Assembly: GCA_027622195.1 (NCBI GenBank)
Contig: JAQBZO010000011.1
Coordinates: 1 to 57,864 of the forward strand
From: Planctomycetota bacterium
Lineage (GTDB): Bacteria; Planctomycetota; Phycisphaerae; Phycisphaerales; SM1A02
Direction: 5' to 3'
Length of the DNA stretch: 57,864 bases
Position numbers and translations under genes: made by a program. The notes beneath the pieces are model-generated. The model was not told the DNA's origin. It did not search any database and worked only from the letters and a program-made list of their open reading frames with translations. Position 1 is the first letter of the stretch. Every line of letters starts with the position of its first letter. Of this stretch, positions 1 to 9,006 are shown piece after piece.

Positions 1-1150
1 CGTGATCGCGGAGTGATCGCACGAGCAAGTCGCCTTCGGTGTAGAGCTCGCTTGGGCCACCTGTCGCTCGAATGCGTCTTTGCATCGCAGTCCACAATCG
101 CTCGAGGTAAGCCGCATCGCGCTGCAACTCGCTGCGGCTTCGGTCAAACCCAGCGGTTCGAAGAATGAAACCGCATCCCTCCGGCAACTCGAGCGAATCG
201 AGAATTGTGCGCATGGCGCGCCGTTGATCCTCATCGGCGACCTTGCGACTGACGCCGACCTTGTCCATGTCGGGCATCATCACGAGCAATCGGCCGGGGA
301 TCGAAATGTACGAAGTGATCGTTGGCCCCTTGGTGCCGATGCCTTCCTTGATGACCTGCACGATGATCTCTTGACCCTTCTTCAGAGAATCTTGAATCAT
401 CGGCCGATCGCGTCTGGGAATTTTCATCCCCACGCGCTCAGTCACTTCACCGCCTGGGAAATACTTCGGATGAAGATCAGAGACATGCAAGAAACCGTTT
501 TGCCCCTGTCCGAAATCCACGAACGCAGCTTGGATTGCCGGCTCGATATTCGAAACACGACCCTTGTAAATGCTGCCGACATTGGTGCTGTTCGACTCGC
601 GCTCCGCAAAGTAGTGGCTCAGCCGTCCTTCTTCGAGGATGGCGATGCGGCACTCGTCGCCGATTGATTCCTCGACGAGCATGATGCTCGGGCCCGTCGG
701 AGGCGGCTCCATCGCCGTTTGTACGCCGACGCGTTCACGGCGGAACACTTCCTTCCGCTCACGCTTGCGCTTGCGTCCACCCTTGGATTCAGAGGTCTCA
801 GTCGACTCTTCGTCTGAATCGGATTCGCCATCCGCTTCATCCTCTGATTCACCTTCATCCGATTCATCTTCCGAGTCGGTGCTCGCTTCATCCGACTCGA
901 TCACCGCTTTGGTGATCGGCGCAGATGCTTCGGCTTCGATTGGAACTTCTGCCACAACGCGCGGTGAAGCTTTCGCCTTCTTCGGCTCGTTGCGCGTTCG
1001 GCGCGCTCGCTTTTTCGGCGCAACATCCTCCGCAGAGGATTCAATGGTCGAGGCGATCACCTCGCCAGGAGTGGCCGTCTCAGCGGTCGGTGTCTCTTTG
1101 GTGTCGATCGTGGGAGGAGTCGTTTCCTCGGCGTCTGTCTGTTCTTTCAT
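1..1150 (-). CDS. Ribonuclease E/G family protein, N-terminal part (runs off the left edge)
   Basis: This is the N-terminal 383 codons of an RNase E/G endoribonuclease, an enzyme that processes rRNA and decays mRNA. The family core begins near residue 157 (MLVEESIGDECRIAILEEG), followed by the S1 RNA-binding insertion at about residues 185-290 (NVGSIYKGRVSNIEPAIQAA, then NGFLHVSDLHPKYF). The catalytic Asp/DNase I-like part lies outside the window. The first ~156 residues are an extension that family members usually lack at this end. It is very rich in Glu, Asp and Ser at residues 84-122 and ends in a basic patch (GGRKRKRERKEVFRRER). The ATG at 1150 is the first start in frame and ptsI lies 243 bp upstream on the same strand. 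Family assignment is firm; E versus G cannot be decided without the C-terminus. Confidence 0.88.
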   Translation of the reverse strand, partial: MKEQTDAEETTPPTIDTKETPTAETATPGEVIASTIESSAEDVAPKKRARRTRNEPKKAKASPRVVAEVPIEAEASAPITKAVIESDEASTDSEDESDEGESEDEADGESDSDEESTETSESKGGRKRKRERKEVFRRERVGVQTAMEPPPTGPSIMLVEESIGDECRIAILEEGRLSHYFAERESNSTNVGSIYKGRVSNIEPAIQAAFVDFGQGQNGFLHVSDLHPKYFPGGEVTERVGMKIPRRDRPMIQDSLKKGQEIIVQVIKEGIGTKGPTITSYISIPGRLLVMMPDMDKVGVSRKVADEDQRRAMRTILDSLELPEGCGFILRTAGFDRSRSELQRDAAYLERLWTAMQRRIRATGGPSELYTEGDLLVRSLRDH

Positions 1151-1393
1151 CGGTCAATCCTGCCGCGCTTATGCGGCGAGTCTTGACAGGAGTCTCATGC
1201 CAAACGCACAACAACGCGCAGCAGAGTTGCTGCGGATCGAGTGGTAAATGGATGTGTCCGGAATACGGATGCATCATATGGCTGAGTCCTGTCCGCGTGT
1301 CCATTCACGATCAATCAAGCCGAGCGACCGAAGCCGCCTCGATGCGCTTGATGTCTGTGCGTGGATGGCACGCCTGTTGTTCAAAAGAGCGCG

Positions 1394-3148
1394 TTAGTTG
1401 AGTTGTCCAACCAACGCCTCTGGGTCGATTCTCCGAAGTTCGTCTCGCAAGTAGGTCACGACCTGCCTGTCCGACTCGAATGAGCCGACGCGACGCGCGA
1501 CCCATTCACAATGTCCGATATCCATCGACCGAACCAATTTCTTGATCGCAGGGATCTGGCTCGGCGACATGGAGAGTGTACGCAGCCCCAGCCCTGCCAG
1601 CAACATGGTAAAAAGTGGATCTCCACCCATCTCTCCACACAAACTCACCCCAATTTGGGCGTGGCGGGCGGTGCGAATCACGTTTTTGACGAGTTGGATG
1701 ACCGCGGGGTGTGCCGGCGTGTACAGGGAGGCCACCTTTTCGTTGCCTCGGTCGACCGCCAGCGTGTATTGGATGAGGTCGTTGGTGCCGATCGAGAAGA
1801 AATCCGCCTCGCCCGCAAAACTGCGTGCCATGATGGCGGCACTTGGCACTTCAATCATGATGCCAATGGGAACGGTGGCGTCGAATGGGATGCCACCCTC
1901 TTCCAATTCCTCAGACACATCGCGGAGCAACATCTTCGCCTGACGAAGTTCCATCACGGTCGAGACGAGTGGAAACATCACGCGAATGGGACCGAGCGCG
2001 CTCGCCCTCATCAACGCGCGAAGTTGCACCTTGAACATCGCTGGTCGATCGAGGCAATACCGAATGCTGCGAAGTCCAAGGAATGGATTTCGCTCAGGGT
2101 CTTCGAGATGCTCCTGTGTGTACTTGTCTGCACCGAGGTCAAGCGTGCGGATCGTGAGTGTCTTCCCCTTCGAATGCTCAATCGCACTCGCGTACGCCTC
2201 GAAGTGATCCTGTTCCGTCGGGACACGAGGACTCGTCAAGTGCAGAAACTCGGTGCGGTAGAGACCGACTCCGTCTCCGCCATGATCGAATATGCGAGGG
2301 ATCTCTTCAGGCAACTCAATGTTGCCCAGCAATTCAATGCGCACACCGTCGCGGGTGATCGCTTCGAGAGATGCCGATTCCTTGAGGATCTTTCGTCGAG
2401 CAGCGGTGCGCCTTGCTTCGATTGCGTAGTGACGCCTCGCCTCATCGTTCGGGCGAACGATGACGGATCCTGTGTCACCATCGACGATGACTTCATCGCC
2501 TTCCTCGGTCAATTCGGTGGCATTCACGCATCCGCTCACGGCGGGAATACCGAGCGCCCGCGCGAAAATCGAGGTGTGACTCGTGAGTCCGCCGCCATCG
2601 GTCGCAAATCCGACGACTCGCAATCGGTGAAGTTCAGCCGCTTGGGTTGGTGTCAATTCTCGTGCGATCACGACCACGGGACCATCCAGCCTTCGCAGCC
2701 GTTCGTCACTCGCGCCCATCAGTTTTCCGACGAGTCGACGCTCCACGTCTACGACATCGGCAGCCTTCATCTGGAAGACTTCGTCTTCAACGGCGCGCAG
2801 TGTGGCTGCGAACTTGCGCAGCGCTTCACTCGCCGCGTACTCGGCCACGACATGTTCGCGCTGGATGTCATCTCGCATCATCCGCAGCAGCGCTTCGTCC
2901 GACAAGAGTCCGAGATGGAATTGAAAAATTTTGGCAGGCTCTTCACCGAGTCGATCGCGCGTGACCGCGATCAGTGATTCGAGGTCAGTCCTGGTCCCCT
3001 CGATTGCATGTTGAAGTCGCACCAACTCGGCAGCCACCAAGTCTGCTGCGACGGTTTGGTACTCGACATGATCGACGGTGGATGAAAGAGTGAGGGCACG
3101 CCCGAAGGCAATGCCTGGACTCACTGCGATGCCGCGAATCGCATGCAT
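1394..3148 (-). CDS. ptsI: Phosphoenolpyruvate-protein phosphotransferase (PTS enzyme I)
   Basis: Enzyme I autophosphorylates from PEP and passes the phosphate to HPr in the cytoplasm. All domains are present in 584 residues, the usual length: an N-terminal HPr-interacting helical region, the swivelling phosphohistidine domain with GGGLTSHTSIFARAL (phosphorylated His about 191) and the PEP-binding barrel with DFFSIGTNDLIQYTLAVDR and the active-site Cys in GVSLCGEMGGD. The reading frame extends four codons upstream to a TTG at 3160, but the ATG at 3148 is preferred because GGAGAG sits five bases before it. No HPr, HPr kinase or EII gene is visible nearby. Planctomycetes often use EI/HPr for regulation rather than sugar transport, so a regulatory role is inferred here. 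dnaK ends 103 bp upstream on the same strand. Confidence 0.93.
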   Translation of the reverse strand: MHAIRGIAVSPGIAFGRALTLSSTVDHVEYQTVAADLVAAELVRLQHAIEGTRTDLESLIAVTRDRLGEEPAKIFQFHLGLLSDEALLRMMRDDIQREHVVAEYAASEALRKFAATLRAVEDEVFQMKAADVVDVERRLVGKLMGASDERLRRLDGPVVVIARELTPTQAAELHRLRVVGFATDGGGLTSHTSIFARALGIPAVSGCVNATELTEEGDEVIVDGDTGSVIVRPNDEARRHYAIEARRTAARRKILKESASLEAITRDGVRIELLGNIELPEEIPRIFDHGGDGVGLYRTEFLHLTSPRVPTEQDHFEAYASAIEHSKGKTLTIRTLDLGADKYTQEHLEDPERNPFLGLRSIRYCLDRPAMFKVQLRALMRASALGPIRVMFPLVSTVMELRQAKMLLRDVSEELEEGGIPFDATVPIGIMIEVPSAAIMARSFAGEADFFSIGTNDLIQYTLAVDRGNEKVASLYTPAHPAVIQLVKNVIRTARHAQIGVSLCGEMGGDPLFTMLLAGLGLRTLSMSPSQIPAIKKLVRSMDIGHCEWVARRVGSFESDRQVVTYLRDELRRIDPEALVGQLN

Positions 3149-3251
3149 AGGACTCTCCAAGAAACAGTTGTTGCGAATTGGCCACGCACCAATTCAGGAA
3201 CGACGGTCTTGCAGTGAAGATCCTAGTGGCACATCGCGACTTGGCAAGCGG

Positions 3252-5150
3252 TTACTTGCCGTCTTTCACTTCGAACTCAGCATCGATGACATCATCGTTG
3301 GCCGGCTTCGATGCTTTTGGAGCCGCGCCTCCTGCAGCACTCTGTGCCGAGGTGGCGTCGTACTGAGCCTTATTGAGGTCAGCGGCAGACTCCTGAAGCG
3401 TTCGAAGGGCGGCTTCAATGGCGGCCTTGTCCTCGGTTTTTGCAGCACGCTCGAGTCCATCGAGCGAACTCTCGATCTTTCCGCATGCCTCTTGAGAGAG
3501 CTTTCCGCCGTGTTCGGCGAGTTGCTTCCGAGTGGTGTAGACAGCCTGATCAGCCTGATTCTTGAGGTCGATGACTTCGCGCCGAACCTTGTCGGATGAG
3601 GCGTTGTCGTCGGCATCCTTCTTCATGCGATCGATCTCTTCGCGCGACAATCCGCTCGAGCCAGTGATCTTGATCTCTTGCTTCTTGCCGTTCGCCTTGT
3701 CGGTGGCAGTCACGCTCAGAATGCCGTTCGCATCGATGGCGAACTCCACTTCGACTTGTGGCATCCCACGAGGGGCAGACGCGATGCCGGTGAGATCGAA
3801 TCGACCGAGTGGACGATTGTCCTTGGCAAACTCGCGCTCTCCCTGCAGCACATGAATGGTCACCGAGGTCTGGTTGTCGGAAGCCGTTGAAAAAGTTTCC
3901 TTCTTGCTTGTGGGGATCGTGGTGTTGCGCTCGATGAGTTTGGTCATGACCCCACCGAGAGTTTCAACGCCGAGCGAAAGGGGAGTGACATCCAAGAGGA
4001 GCACGTCCTTCACCTCGCCCATCAGCACTCCGCCCTGAATCGCTGCACCAATCGCAACCACTTCGTCAGGGTTGATGGTCATGTCCAACTTGTCAGTCTT
4101 GAAGATCTCGCGAGCGATCTCTTGCACCTTGGGGATGCGGATCGATCCACCCACCATCACCACTTCTTGAATGTCACCTGCAGAAAGTTTCGCGTCATTG
4201 AGACACTGCGTGCAAGGTCCACGAAGGCGATCGAAGAGGTCGGCGGAGACCGACTCGAATGAGGCGCGCGAAATCGTGACCTGGAGATGCTTCGGACCTG
4301 TGGCATCAGCGGTAATAAACGGCAGATTGACCGTCGTTTCACGCTGTGTTGACAATTCGATCTTTGCTTTTTCGGCAGCTTCCTTGAGGCGTTGAAGTGC
4401 CATCGCATCCTTGCGGACATCGATCCCTTCGCGCTTGCGGAAATCCTCTGCGATGAAGTCGATCAGTCGTTGATCAAAGTCGTCGCCACCGAGGTGTCCG
4501 TCTCCGTTCGAGGCGAGGACTTCAAAGACACCGTCGCCGACATCGAGGATCGACACATCGAATGTGCCGCCTCCCAGATCGAACACGGCGATGCGCGCAT
4601 TCTTCTTCTTTTCGAGTCCGTAAGCCAATGCGGCAGCGGTGGGCTCATTGATGATGCGTTCCACTTTGAGTCCCGCGACTTCGCCAGCATCCTTGGTGGC
4701 TTGGCGTTGACTGTCATTGAAATAGGCAGGGACGGTGATGACGGCTCGGTCGACCTTCTCGCCCAAATAATCCTCAGCAATTTTCTTCAACTCTTGAAGC
4801 ACCATCGCGCTGATTTCAGGCGGTGTGTAACTCCTGCCGCGAATCTCGACATTGACCAGATCCTCAGCGGCACCAGTAACCGTGTAGGGAACGGTCTTCT
4901 GCTCAGACACCACTTCGCCCATTCGGCGGCCCATGAATCGCTTGATGCTGAAGACGGTGTTCTTGGGATTGGTCACCTGCTGATGACGAGCTGGTTGACC
5001 AACAAGGCGTTCACCCTTTTCAGTGAAGCCGACGACCGATGGCGTCGTTCGATTGCCTTGAGCGTTGATGAGCACTTTGGGCTGTCCGCCCTCCATGATC
5101 GAGACGCAGGAGTTGGTGGTTCCGAGATCGATTCCGATGATTTTCGACAT
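3252..5150 (-). CDS. dnaK: Chaperone protein DnaK (Hsp70)
   Basis: DnaK is the ATP-dependent Hsp70 chaperone. The 632-residue product begins with the invariant [12 protein letters not shown] phosphate loop and carries [16 protein letters not shown] in the nucleotide-binding domain (about 1-375). The hydrophobic interdomain linker [18 protein letters not shown] is followed by the substrate-binding beta domain and helical lid. An Ala/Gly-rich linker precedes the acidic tail [15 protein letters not shown], typical of bacterial DnaK. The start ATG at 5150 is preceded by GAGGAACACACT. The co-chaperone genes grpE and dnaJ are not adjacent. A hairpin sits in the 5' region (5178-5207), and no CIRCE operator is visible. 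The phosphatase gene at 5277 is transcribed divergently. Confidence 0.97.
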   Translation of the reverse strand: MSKIIGIDLGTTNSCVSIMEGGQPKVLINAQGNRTTPSVVGFTEKGERLVGQPARHQQVTNPKNTVFSIKRFMGRRMGEVVSEQKTVPYTVTGAAEDLVNVEIRGRSYTPPEISAMVLQELKKIAEDYLGEKVDRAVITVPAYFNDSQRQATKDAGEVAGLKVERIINEPTAAALAYGLEKKKNARIAVFDLGGGTFDVSILDVGDGVFEVLASNGDGHLGGDDFDQRLIDFIAEDFRKREGIDVRKDAMALQRLKEAAEKAKIELSTQRETTVNLPFITADATGPKHLQVTISRASFESVSADLFDRLRGPCTQCLNDAKLSAGDIQEVVMVGGSIRIPKVQEIAREIFKTDKLDMTINPDEVVAIGAAIQGGVLMGEVKDVLLLDVTPLSLGVETLGGVMTKLIERNTTIPTSKKETFSTASDNQTSVTIHVLQGEREFAKDNRPLGRFDLTGIASAPRGMPQVEVEFAIDANGILSVTATDKANGKKQEIKITGSSGLSREEIDRMKKDADDNASSDKVRREVIDLKNQADQAVYTTRKQLAEHGGKLSQEACGKIESSLDGLERAAKTEDKAAIEAALRTLQESAADLNKAQYDATSAQSAAGGAAPKASKPANDDVIDAEFEVKDGK

Positions 5151-5177
5151 AGTGTGTTCCTCTTCTGCTCCAACTCC

Positions 5178-5207
5178 GCCCCTTCGGTTCGCGAGAACCG
5201 CCGGGGC
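5178..5207 (-). promoter_or_regulatory. Hairpin-forming inverted repeat in the dnaK 5' region
   Basis: GCCCC (5178-5182) pairs with GGGGC (5203-5207) and CGGTTC (5185-5190) pairs with GAACCG (5195-5200), with a 2x2 internal mismatch and a GCGA tetraloop. It lies 27 nt before the dnaK ATG in an intergenic region of only 126 bp that must hold divergent promoters. It could be an operator, a leader hairpin or a heat-responsive structure; the sequence alone does not tell. The Shine-Dalgarno-like GAGG lies outside the stem, which weakens a classic thermometer model. Confidence 0.45.
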
Positions 5208-5276
5208 AGAGGGGAGCGTTCTGTTGGTGCAAAAGGCGTGCCAATGGCGATCGGCCGGGGTTTCTATCCTTGCCCC

Positions 5277-6263
5277 ATGCCCCTCGACGCCGCCACCCTA
5301 GCCCGCTGCGAAACAACGCTCGTCGACCTCCTCTTGGTGGCAGGACGGGTTTCAGGATTGCTCGCGCGTGATCCTCCTTATAGAGCGTCCGCGGCGAAGG
5401 CAGACGGCAGTCCCATTACGGCAGCGGATGTGGCGATCCAGATCGTCCTCCTGGATCACCTCGCCCGTGCCAATGTGCCACAGCGTGTGATTGCCGAAGA
5501 ATCCGATGCGAGTCTTCGGGGTGCAGACCCCGGCGCGTGGGGACTCGTCGAGCGGGCAGTGCGCCACGAACTCAAGTCTGAACTTCACGGACGAGATGTG
5601 CGTGAACTCGTGAATACTTTGGCTAGTGAGAAGGATGGTCCTTACTGGTCGATCGATCCAATCGATGGTACGAGTGGATGGGTCGCCGGTCGCACCTTTT
5701 GCACATGCATCGCATTGATTGATCAAGGTCAAGCGATTCTCGGAGGCGTCGTCATGCCGCGTGTGCCGGACGATTGGACGACCGATGCACGCATTCGAGA
5801 TGGCCTGATGCTGCGCGCGACTTTCGGTCAAGGAGCGTTCGCATCGAATGGAACGGGGTGGTCTCGACTCCATCGCACGCCGCTCACGAATCCTCCAGTG
5901 TGGCTTTGCTCCGCGCGTAAAGGCAATCGCACCGAACGCGGGCGCCGTGTTCTTGAGCGCGCTGCGCCGAACAACATTCCATTTCCCATCGATAGTCAGT
6001 GCAAGTACGCGCTCGTGGCGCAGAGTATTGGTGACATCGCTTTTCGCCTTTCGATGCCGGGTTCGTCCGCGGAACAGGCATGGGATCACGCGGCAGGACT
6101 CTTACTCGTTTCAGAATCAGGCGGCATGGCCTCTGATATTCGCGGTCAATCGATTCACTACGCTGATGATGGTCGGATGTCCAACTCACTCGGTGCGATT
6201 GGATGCGCAGCGGAACTCCACCGTCCCATCATCGATTCCCTCGCAGCGCTCGGAATGACATGA
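5277..6263 (+). CDS. Inositol monophosphatase-family phosphatase (3'(2'),5'-bisphosphate nucleotidase / CysQ-like)
   Basis: This is a 328-residue member of the Mg-dependent, lithium-sensitive phosphatase superfamily. The metal-binding signature DPIDGTSGW (Asp127, Asp130) is complete, AEES (Glu74/75) supplies the other metal ligand, and the C-terminal motif is [16 protein letters not shown]. The [11 protein letters not shown] segment and the insertion between the two motifs fit the Hal2/CysQ branch, which removes 3'-phosphoadenosine phosphate in sulfur assimilation. Substrate is inferred from this resemblance only. The frame continues far upstream opposite dnaK, but the ATG at 5277 begins the recognisable protein; an ATG at 5244 is an alternative. 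The stop overlaps the next ATG (ATGA), so translational coupling is likely. Confidence 0.83.
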   Translation: MPLDAATLARCETTLVDLLLVAGRVSGLLARDPPYRASAAKADGSPITAADVAIQIVLLDHLARANVPQRVIAEESDASLRGADPGAWGLVERAVRHELKSELHGRDVRELVNTLASEKDGPYWSIDPIDGTSGWVAGRTFCTCIALIDQGQAILGGVVMPRVPDDWTTDARIRDGLMLRATFGQGAFASNGTGWSRLHRTPLTNPPVWLCSARKGNRTERGRRVLERAAPNNIPFPIDSQCKYALVAQSIGDIAFRLSMPGSSAEQAWDHAAGLLLVSESGGMASDIRGQSIHYADDGRMSNSLGAIGCAAELHRPIIDSLAALGMT

Positions 6264-7204
6264 TCCACCGACGCCTTCAAGGTCGCTGCCGAATCACGCT
6301 CTTCAGTATGTGCGGCGCCATTTGGGTGATGTGTGTCGTCGGCGCACTTGGTGGACAACGCACATTGCTTCTTCAGGGGGTTGCATGGATTCCCCCAGTC
6401 GTCGCGGTCATCGCTGCGATCGCCTTGGCTGCGATGGCTCGTCAGCGTTTTTCGCGCTTCGCGAGTGTGGGTGCGCTCATCGTCGCGGCAACGATCATGT
6501 CGAGGACCCAGTGGACAGCTGGATGGTTCGCTGCATCGGCCGAGGAAGCATCCGCACAAGGAAACCTCGTCCTTGTTCACCTTAATGCGCGTCATCCAGG
6601 CGAAGCTTCGGATCAATTCGCCGATGCACTTGCGAAGGTGGATGGAGACATTCTTGTGATCTCAGAAGCCGGGCAATTGATGAGAGCTCATCGCGTTGCC
6701 GAGTGGAAGCGCGAGGGACGATTCGTCCACCAAGCGAACAATGTCCTCGTCATTTCAAAGGTCGAGATTCTCGCGGCAACGCCTCTGCTTGTTGAGCCAT
6801 CCATTCGCGCGGTGGCCATTCGAGTCGCAGCGAGCACCAAGTGTGCTCATCCATGGTCGATGATCGTGGTGGATCTCCCCTCATCTTGGAACACACTGCG
6901 AGCAGAGTCGATGGATCTGCTCAACGACAGAGTCCATCAGACTCAGTTGGGAGTCGTCGACCTGATGATCGGCGATTTCAATACCACCCCGGGCTTCACA
7001 GAAAACATCATGCCAGCCGGGACAATCGAAGCCTTTGCCGCCGCAGGATCTGGAATGGGTGCGACATTTCCAAGAGCATTTCCGATGTGGAGGATTGATC
7101 AAGCGCTTGTTGGTCCGAGTCTGTCAGTCGTTCGCGCCGAAACATTTGACCCGTCCATCGGAGGACACCGTGGGCAGCGAATATGGTTCGCCCCCGCGCA
7201 GTGA
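6260..7204 (+). CDS. Membrane-anchored endonuclease/exonuclease/phosphatase (EEP) family protein
   Basis: The 314-residue product has two or three hydrophobic helices in its first ~85 residues, followed by an EEP-like domain outside the membrane. Motifs that match the fold are LVLVHLNARH (Asn109), ILVISEAG (Glu136), MIGDFNTTPG, and WRIDQALVG followed by GGHRGQRIWF near the end (His in place of the usual SDH). Members cleave phosphodiesters in nucleic acids, phospholipids or inositol phosphates; the substrate here is unknown. The ATG at 6260 overlaps the stop of the upstream phosphatase by four bases (ATGA), placing two phosphatase-type enzymes in one unit. The architecture resembles the YafD/VanX-like EEP proteins with an N-terminal membrane part. 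Confidence 0.72.
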   Translation: MIHRRLQGRCRITLFSMCGAIWVMCVVGALGGQRTLLLQGVAWIPPVVAVIAAIALAAMARQRFSRFASVGALIVAATIMSRTQWTAGWFAASAEEASAQGNLVLVHLNARHPGEASDQFADALAKVDGDILVISEAGQLMRAHRVAEWKREGRFVHQANNVLVISKVEILAATPLLVEPSIRAVAIRVAASTKCAHPWSMIVVDLPSSWNTLRAESMDLLNDRVHQTQLGVVDLMIGDFNTTPGFTENIMPAGTIEAFAAAGSGMGATFPRAFPMWRIDQALVGPSLSVVRAETFDPSIGGHRGQRIWFAPAQ

Positions 7205-7218
7205 GTTCGCTGGATGGA

Positions 7219-8043
7219 TTACTGCCCTCGAGCGAGTTCGAGCCAAATGGGTGTCCAAGGCTCGAAACTATTCAGATCCCAGACGAAATCATCAGTGAGT
7301 TGTGTCGCCTCGCCGTTGTTCGGAAGGGTGGCGAGGTCCTCGCGGACATCCTTCCACCAACGCACCGAAAGATCTCCGCGAACCATGTTCGCTCCATTTT
7401 TGTGGTTGACATCGGATTGTGATCTGAATCCATCGGCGATGATGACATCACGATCGGAAAGATCGGAGAAGAGTCGAGGATTGCCTGCAGCATCGACTGA
7501 TCCGATGTACTGGTAATTCGTGTAGACGCGGTGGTTCGGATCATCGGCCGGACGGAATCGATACGCGAATGCTTCTGACTCAAGTCCGTGGTCTCCGTGG
7601 TGGCAAGGGCAATAGAGCGCTTCGTGTGAATCGAGGCACGCCGATCCTGCATAGGCCAGAATGCCCAGTCCATCCCATCGCTGCCCATCGGCTGACGGAG
7701 CGGGCATTTCTTCTGTTCCAAGCGATCCCGAATAACTGCCAATGGTTGCGGCCATTGTTTCAGCGTGCTTGTGCCGCATTGAGAACCAGCTCGGAACGAG
7801 TCGATTGTTGTGCTGATCTGCATACAGTGCCAACCCAACCCCAACATGATGCTGATTCACTGCGCAGACCAAGCGGCAAGCACGATCACGTGCCACAGCA
7901 AGACCTGGCATCAGCAGGCTGAGCAGGATGGTCACAATGGCAAAAGTCACCAAGAGCTCGACCAGCGTGAGTCCACGCCGATGCTGAAACTTGGGAACCC
8001 CACACATTGGGACCGAAGATCGATTGGGCGATTCTTTGGTCAA
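7219..8043 (-). CDS. Prepilin-type N-terminal methylation domain protein (pseudopilin-like)
   Basis: The protein carries a type IV prepilin leader and helix, HRRGLTLVELLVTFAIVTIL, with the cleavable Gly and the +5 Glu. The C-terminal part resembles the planctomycete H-X9-DG domain: VNHKNGANMVRGDLSVRWW keeps H-X9-D but has Leu where Gly normally follows. The gene stands alone, with no secretion or pilus genes near. Its function is unassigned; such pseudopilins are abundant and single in Planctomycetes. The frame opens with TTG at 8064. I chose TTG at 8043 because GGAGG lies nine bases upstream of it; ATG at 8007 would give a shorter 12-residue leader. It is convergent with the EEP gene, with 14 bp between stops. 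Confidence 0.78.
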   Translation of the reverse strand: MTKESPNRSSVPMCGVPKFQHRRGLTLVELLVTFAIVTILLSLLMPGLAVARDRACRLVCAVNQHHVGVGLALYADQHNNRLVPSWFSMRHKHAETMAATIGSYSGSLGTEEMPAPSADGQRWDGLGILAYAGSACLDSHEALYCPCHHGDHGLESEAFAYRFRPADDPNHRVYTNYQYIGSVDAAGNPRLFSDLSDRDVIIADGFRSQSDVNHKNGANMVRGDLSVRWWKDVREDLATLPNNGEATQLTDDFVWDLNSFEPWTPIWLELARGQ

Positions 8044-8198
8044 GAGCACGAACCTCCGATTCAATCGGTAGACCCATTCCCCTCAATCCAGACGATGTAG
8101 TGTGGCACGGAAACCGCCGCCTTTGAAGAAAAACTCTCAAAAAACCATTATTCCGTCACTTTTTCTTCCCTTCATTTCATTTCAGCGAACCCGGATTT

Positions 8199-8224
8199 GG
8201 AACTCCCCAAAAGCGGGCTAGACT
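8199..8224 (+). promoter_or_regulatory. Candidate ECF-type promoter (GGAAC-N17-GACT)
   Basis: GGAAC at 8199-8203 is the classic -35 core recognised by many ECF sigma factors, and GACT follows at 8221-8224 after 17 bases. The same nine bases with the same spacing precede the second ECF sigma gene of the window (51683-51708). Autoregulation is inferred. No start site is known. Confidence 0.4.
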
Positions 8225-8239
8225 GACTTGCGGAGATTT

Positions 8240-8268
8240 CCATTACCTAGGTTGTTCTCTGGTAATGG
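8240..8268 (+). promoter_or_regulatory. Perfect 8-bp inverted repeat in the leader of the ECF sigma gene
   Basis: CCATTACC (8240-8247) and GGTAATGG (8261-8268) are exact reverse complements separated by 13 bases. The repeat lies between the candidate promoter and the strong ribosome-binding site GGAGG (8272-8276) of the sigma gene. It could be a protein-binding operator or an mRNA hairpin next to the ribosome-binding site. There is no U-run, so it is not an intrinsic terminator. Confidence 0.5.
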
Positions 8269-8286
8269 TATGGAGGAAAAGGACGA

Positions 8287-8850
8287 ATGAGAATTTTGAC
8301 TCTTCAGGATGAATGGGCTTTGATGCAAGGGGTGGCTCGCGCCGATGAAAATTCGGTGTCTGGTCTCTATGACCAGTTCGGCTCACTTGTCTTCAAACAT
8401 TGCATTCAAACCCTGGGTTCGCGGGCCGAAGCGGAAGACGCGGTTCAAGAGATTTTCCTTCAACTTTGGCAGACTGCCGAGCGATTTGATCCACAAAAAG
8501 CGCGACTTGTCACCTGGGTGATGCTGTTGACTCGGCGTCATCTCATCGATCGACTTCGTCGTCGGCAGTCTCGTCCGAAACTGGTCTCCATCGGAGACGA
8601 AGCCATCGAGAGCCGTGCGCAGGCGCCTGCTCAACAGCACAAAGCGTCCGAATCAGAACAAGAGATTGCCGCTCGGATGGCTGGCTTGCCAGTCACACAG
8701 CGAATCATCCTCGAGCGCGTGTACCTGCAGGGCTATACGCTTCGGGAAGTTGCAGAGCAATTAGAGGTCCCCATCGGAACAGTCAAATCGGCTCTCAGCC
8801 GTGGTTTGACGAGAATTCGAGGGGCGGCCTCAAGAGAAAAGATCGGCTGA
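8287..8850 (+). CDS. RNA polymerase sigma factor, ECF (sigma-70 region 2/4) family
   Basis: This 187-residue sigma factor has region 2 at about residues 25-95 (SLVFKHCIQTLGSRAEAEDA, EIFLQLWQTAERFDPQK, WVMLLTRRHLIDRLRRRQ) and region 4 at about 130-180 (LPVTQRIILERVYLQGYTLR, then LEVPIGTVKSALSRGLTRIR). It resembles the SigK/SigL-like group whose partner is an RskA-type membrane anti-sigma factor, and such a gene follows 156 bp downstream. The start ATG at 8287 has GGAGG 10 bases upstream. The leader carries a GGAAC-type promoter candidate and an inverted repeat. The signal sensed is unknown. Confidence 0.93.
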   Translation: MRILTLQDEWALMQGVARADENSVSGLYDQFGSLVFKHCIQTLGSRAEAEDAVQEIFLQLWQTAERFDPQKARLVTWVMLLTRRHLIDRLRRRQSRPKLVSIGDEAIESRAQAPAQQHKASESEQEIAARMAGLPVTQRIILERVYLQGYTLREVAEQLEVPIGTVKSALSRGLTRIRGAASREKIG

Positions 8851-9006
8851 CCGGTCTCGTTGGTGGAACCTCCCTGCGAATAGAGCAGTGGAGAGAAGTT
8901 TTGTCGGTTGGAGGTAGAGAGGGTTTCGCGTTGTGTGAAGCCCCAGAAGATGATGAGGGAAATCGAAGCGGACTAGGGACCGTTTCGATGGATGCGAGGG
9001 ATAGAG

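Noticed and set aside
1511-2977. Long open frame opposite ptsI, and similar antisense frames at 4392-5270, 14154-15149, 19886-21100, 27375-28400, 39094-40047, 48515-49507 and 49504-50520
   Set aside because: Each lies wholly opposite a gene with clear family motifs, and the translation is rich in Arg, His and Ser with no recognisable domain. They reflect codon bias of the true genes.
5151-5276. CIRCE/HrcA operator upstream of dnaK
   Set aside because: No sequence near TTAGCACTC-N9-GAGTGCTAA is present; only the GC-rich hairpin is seen.
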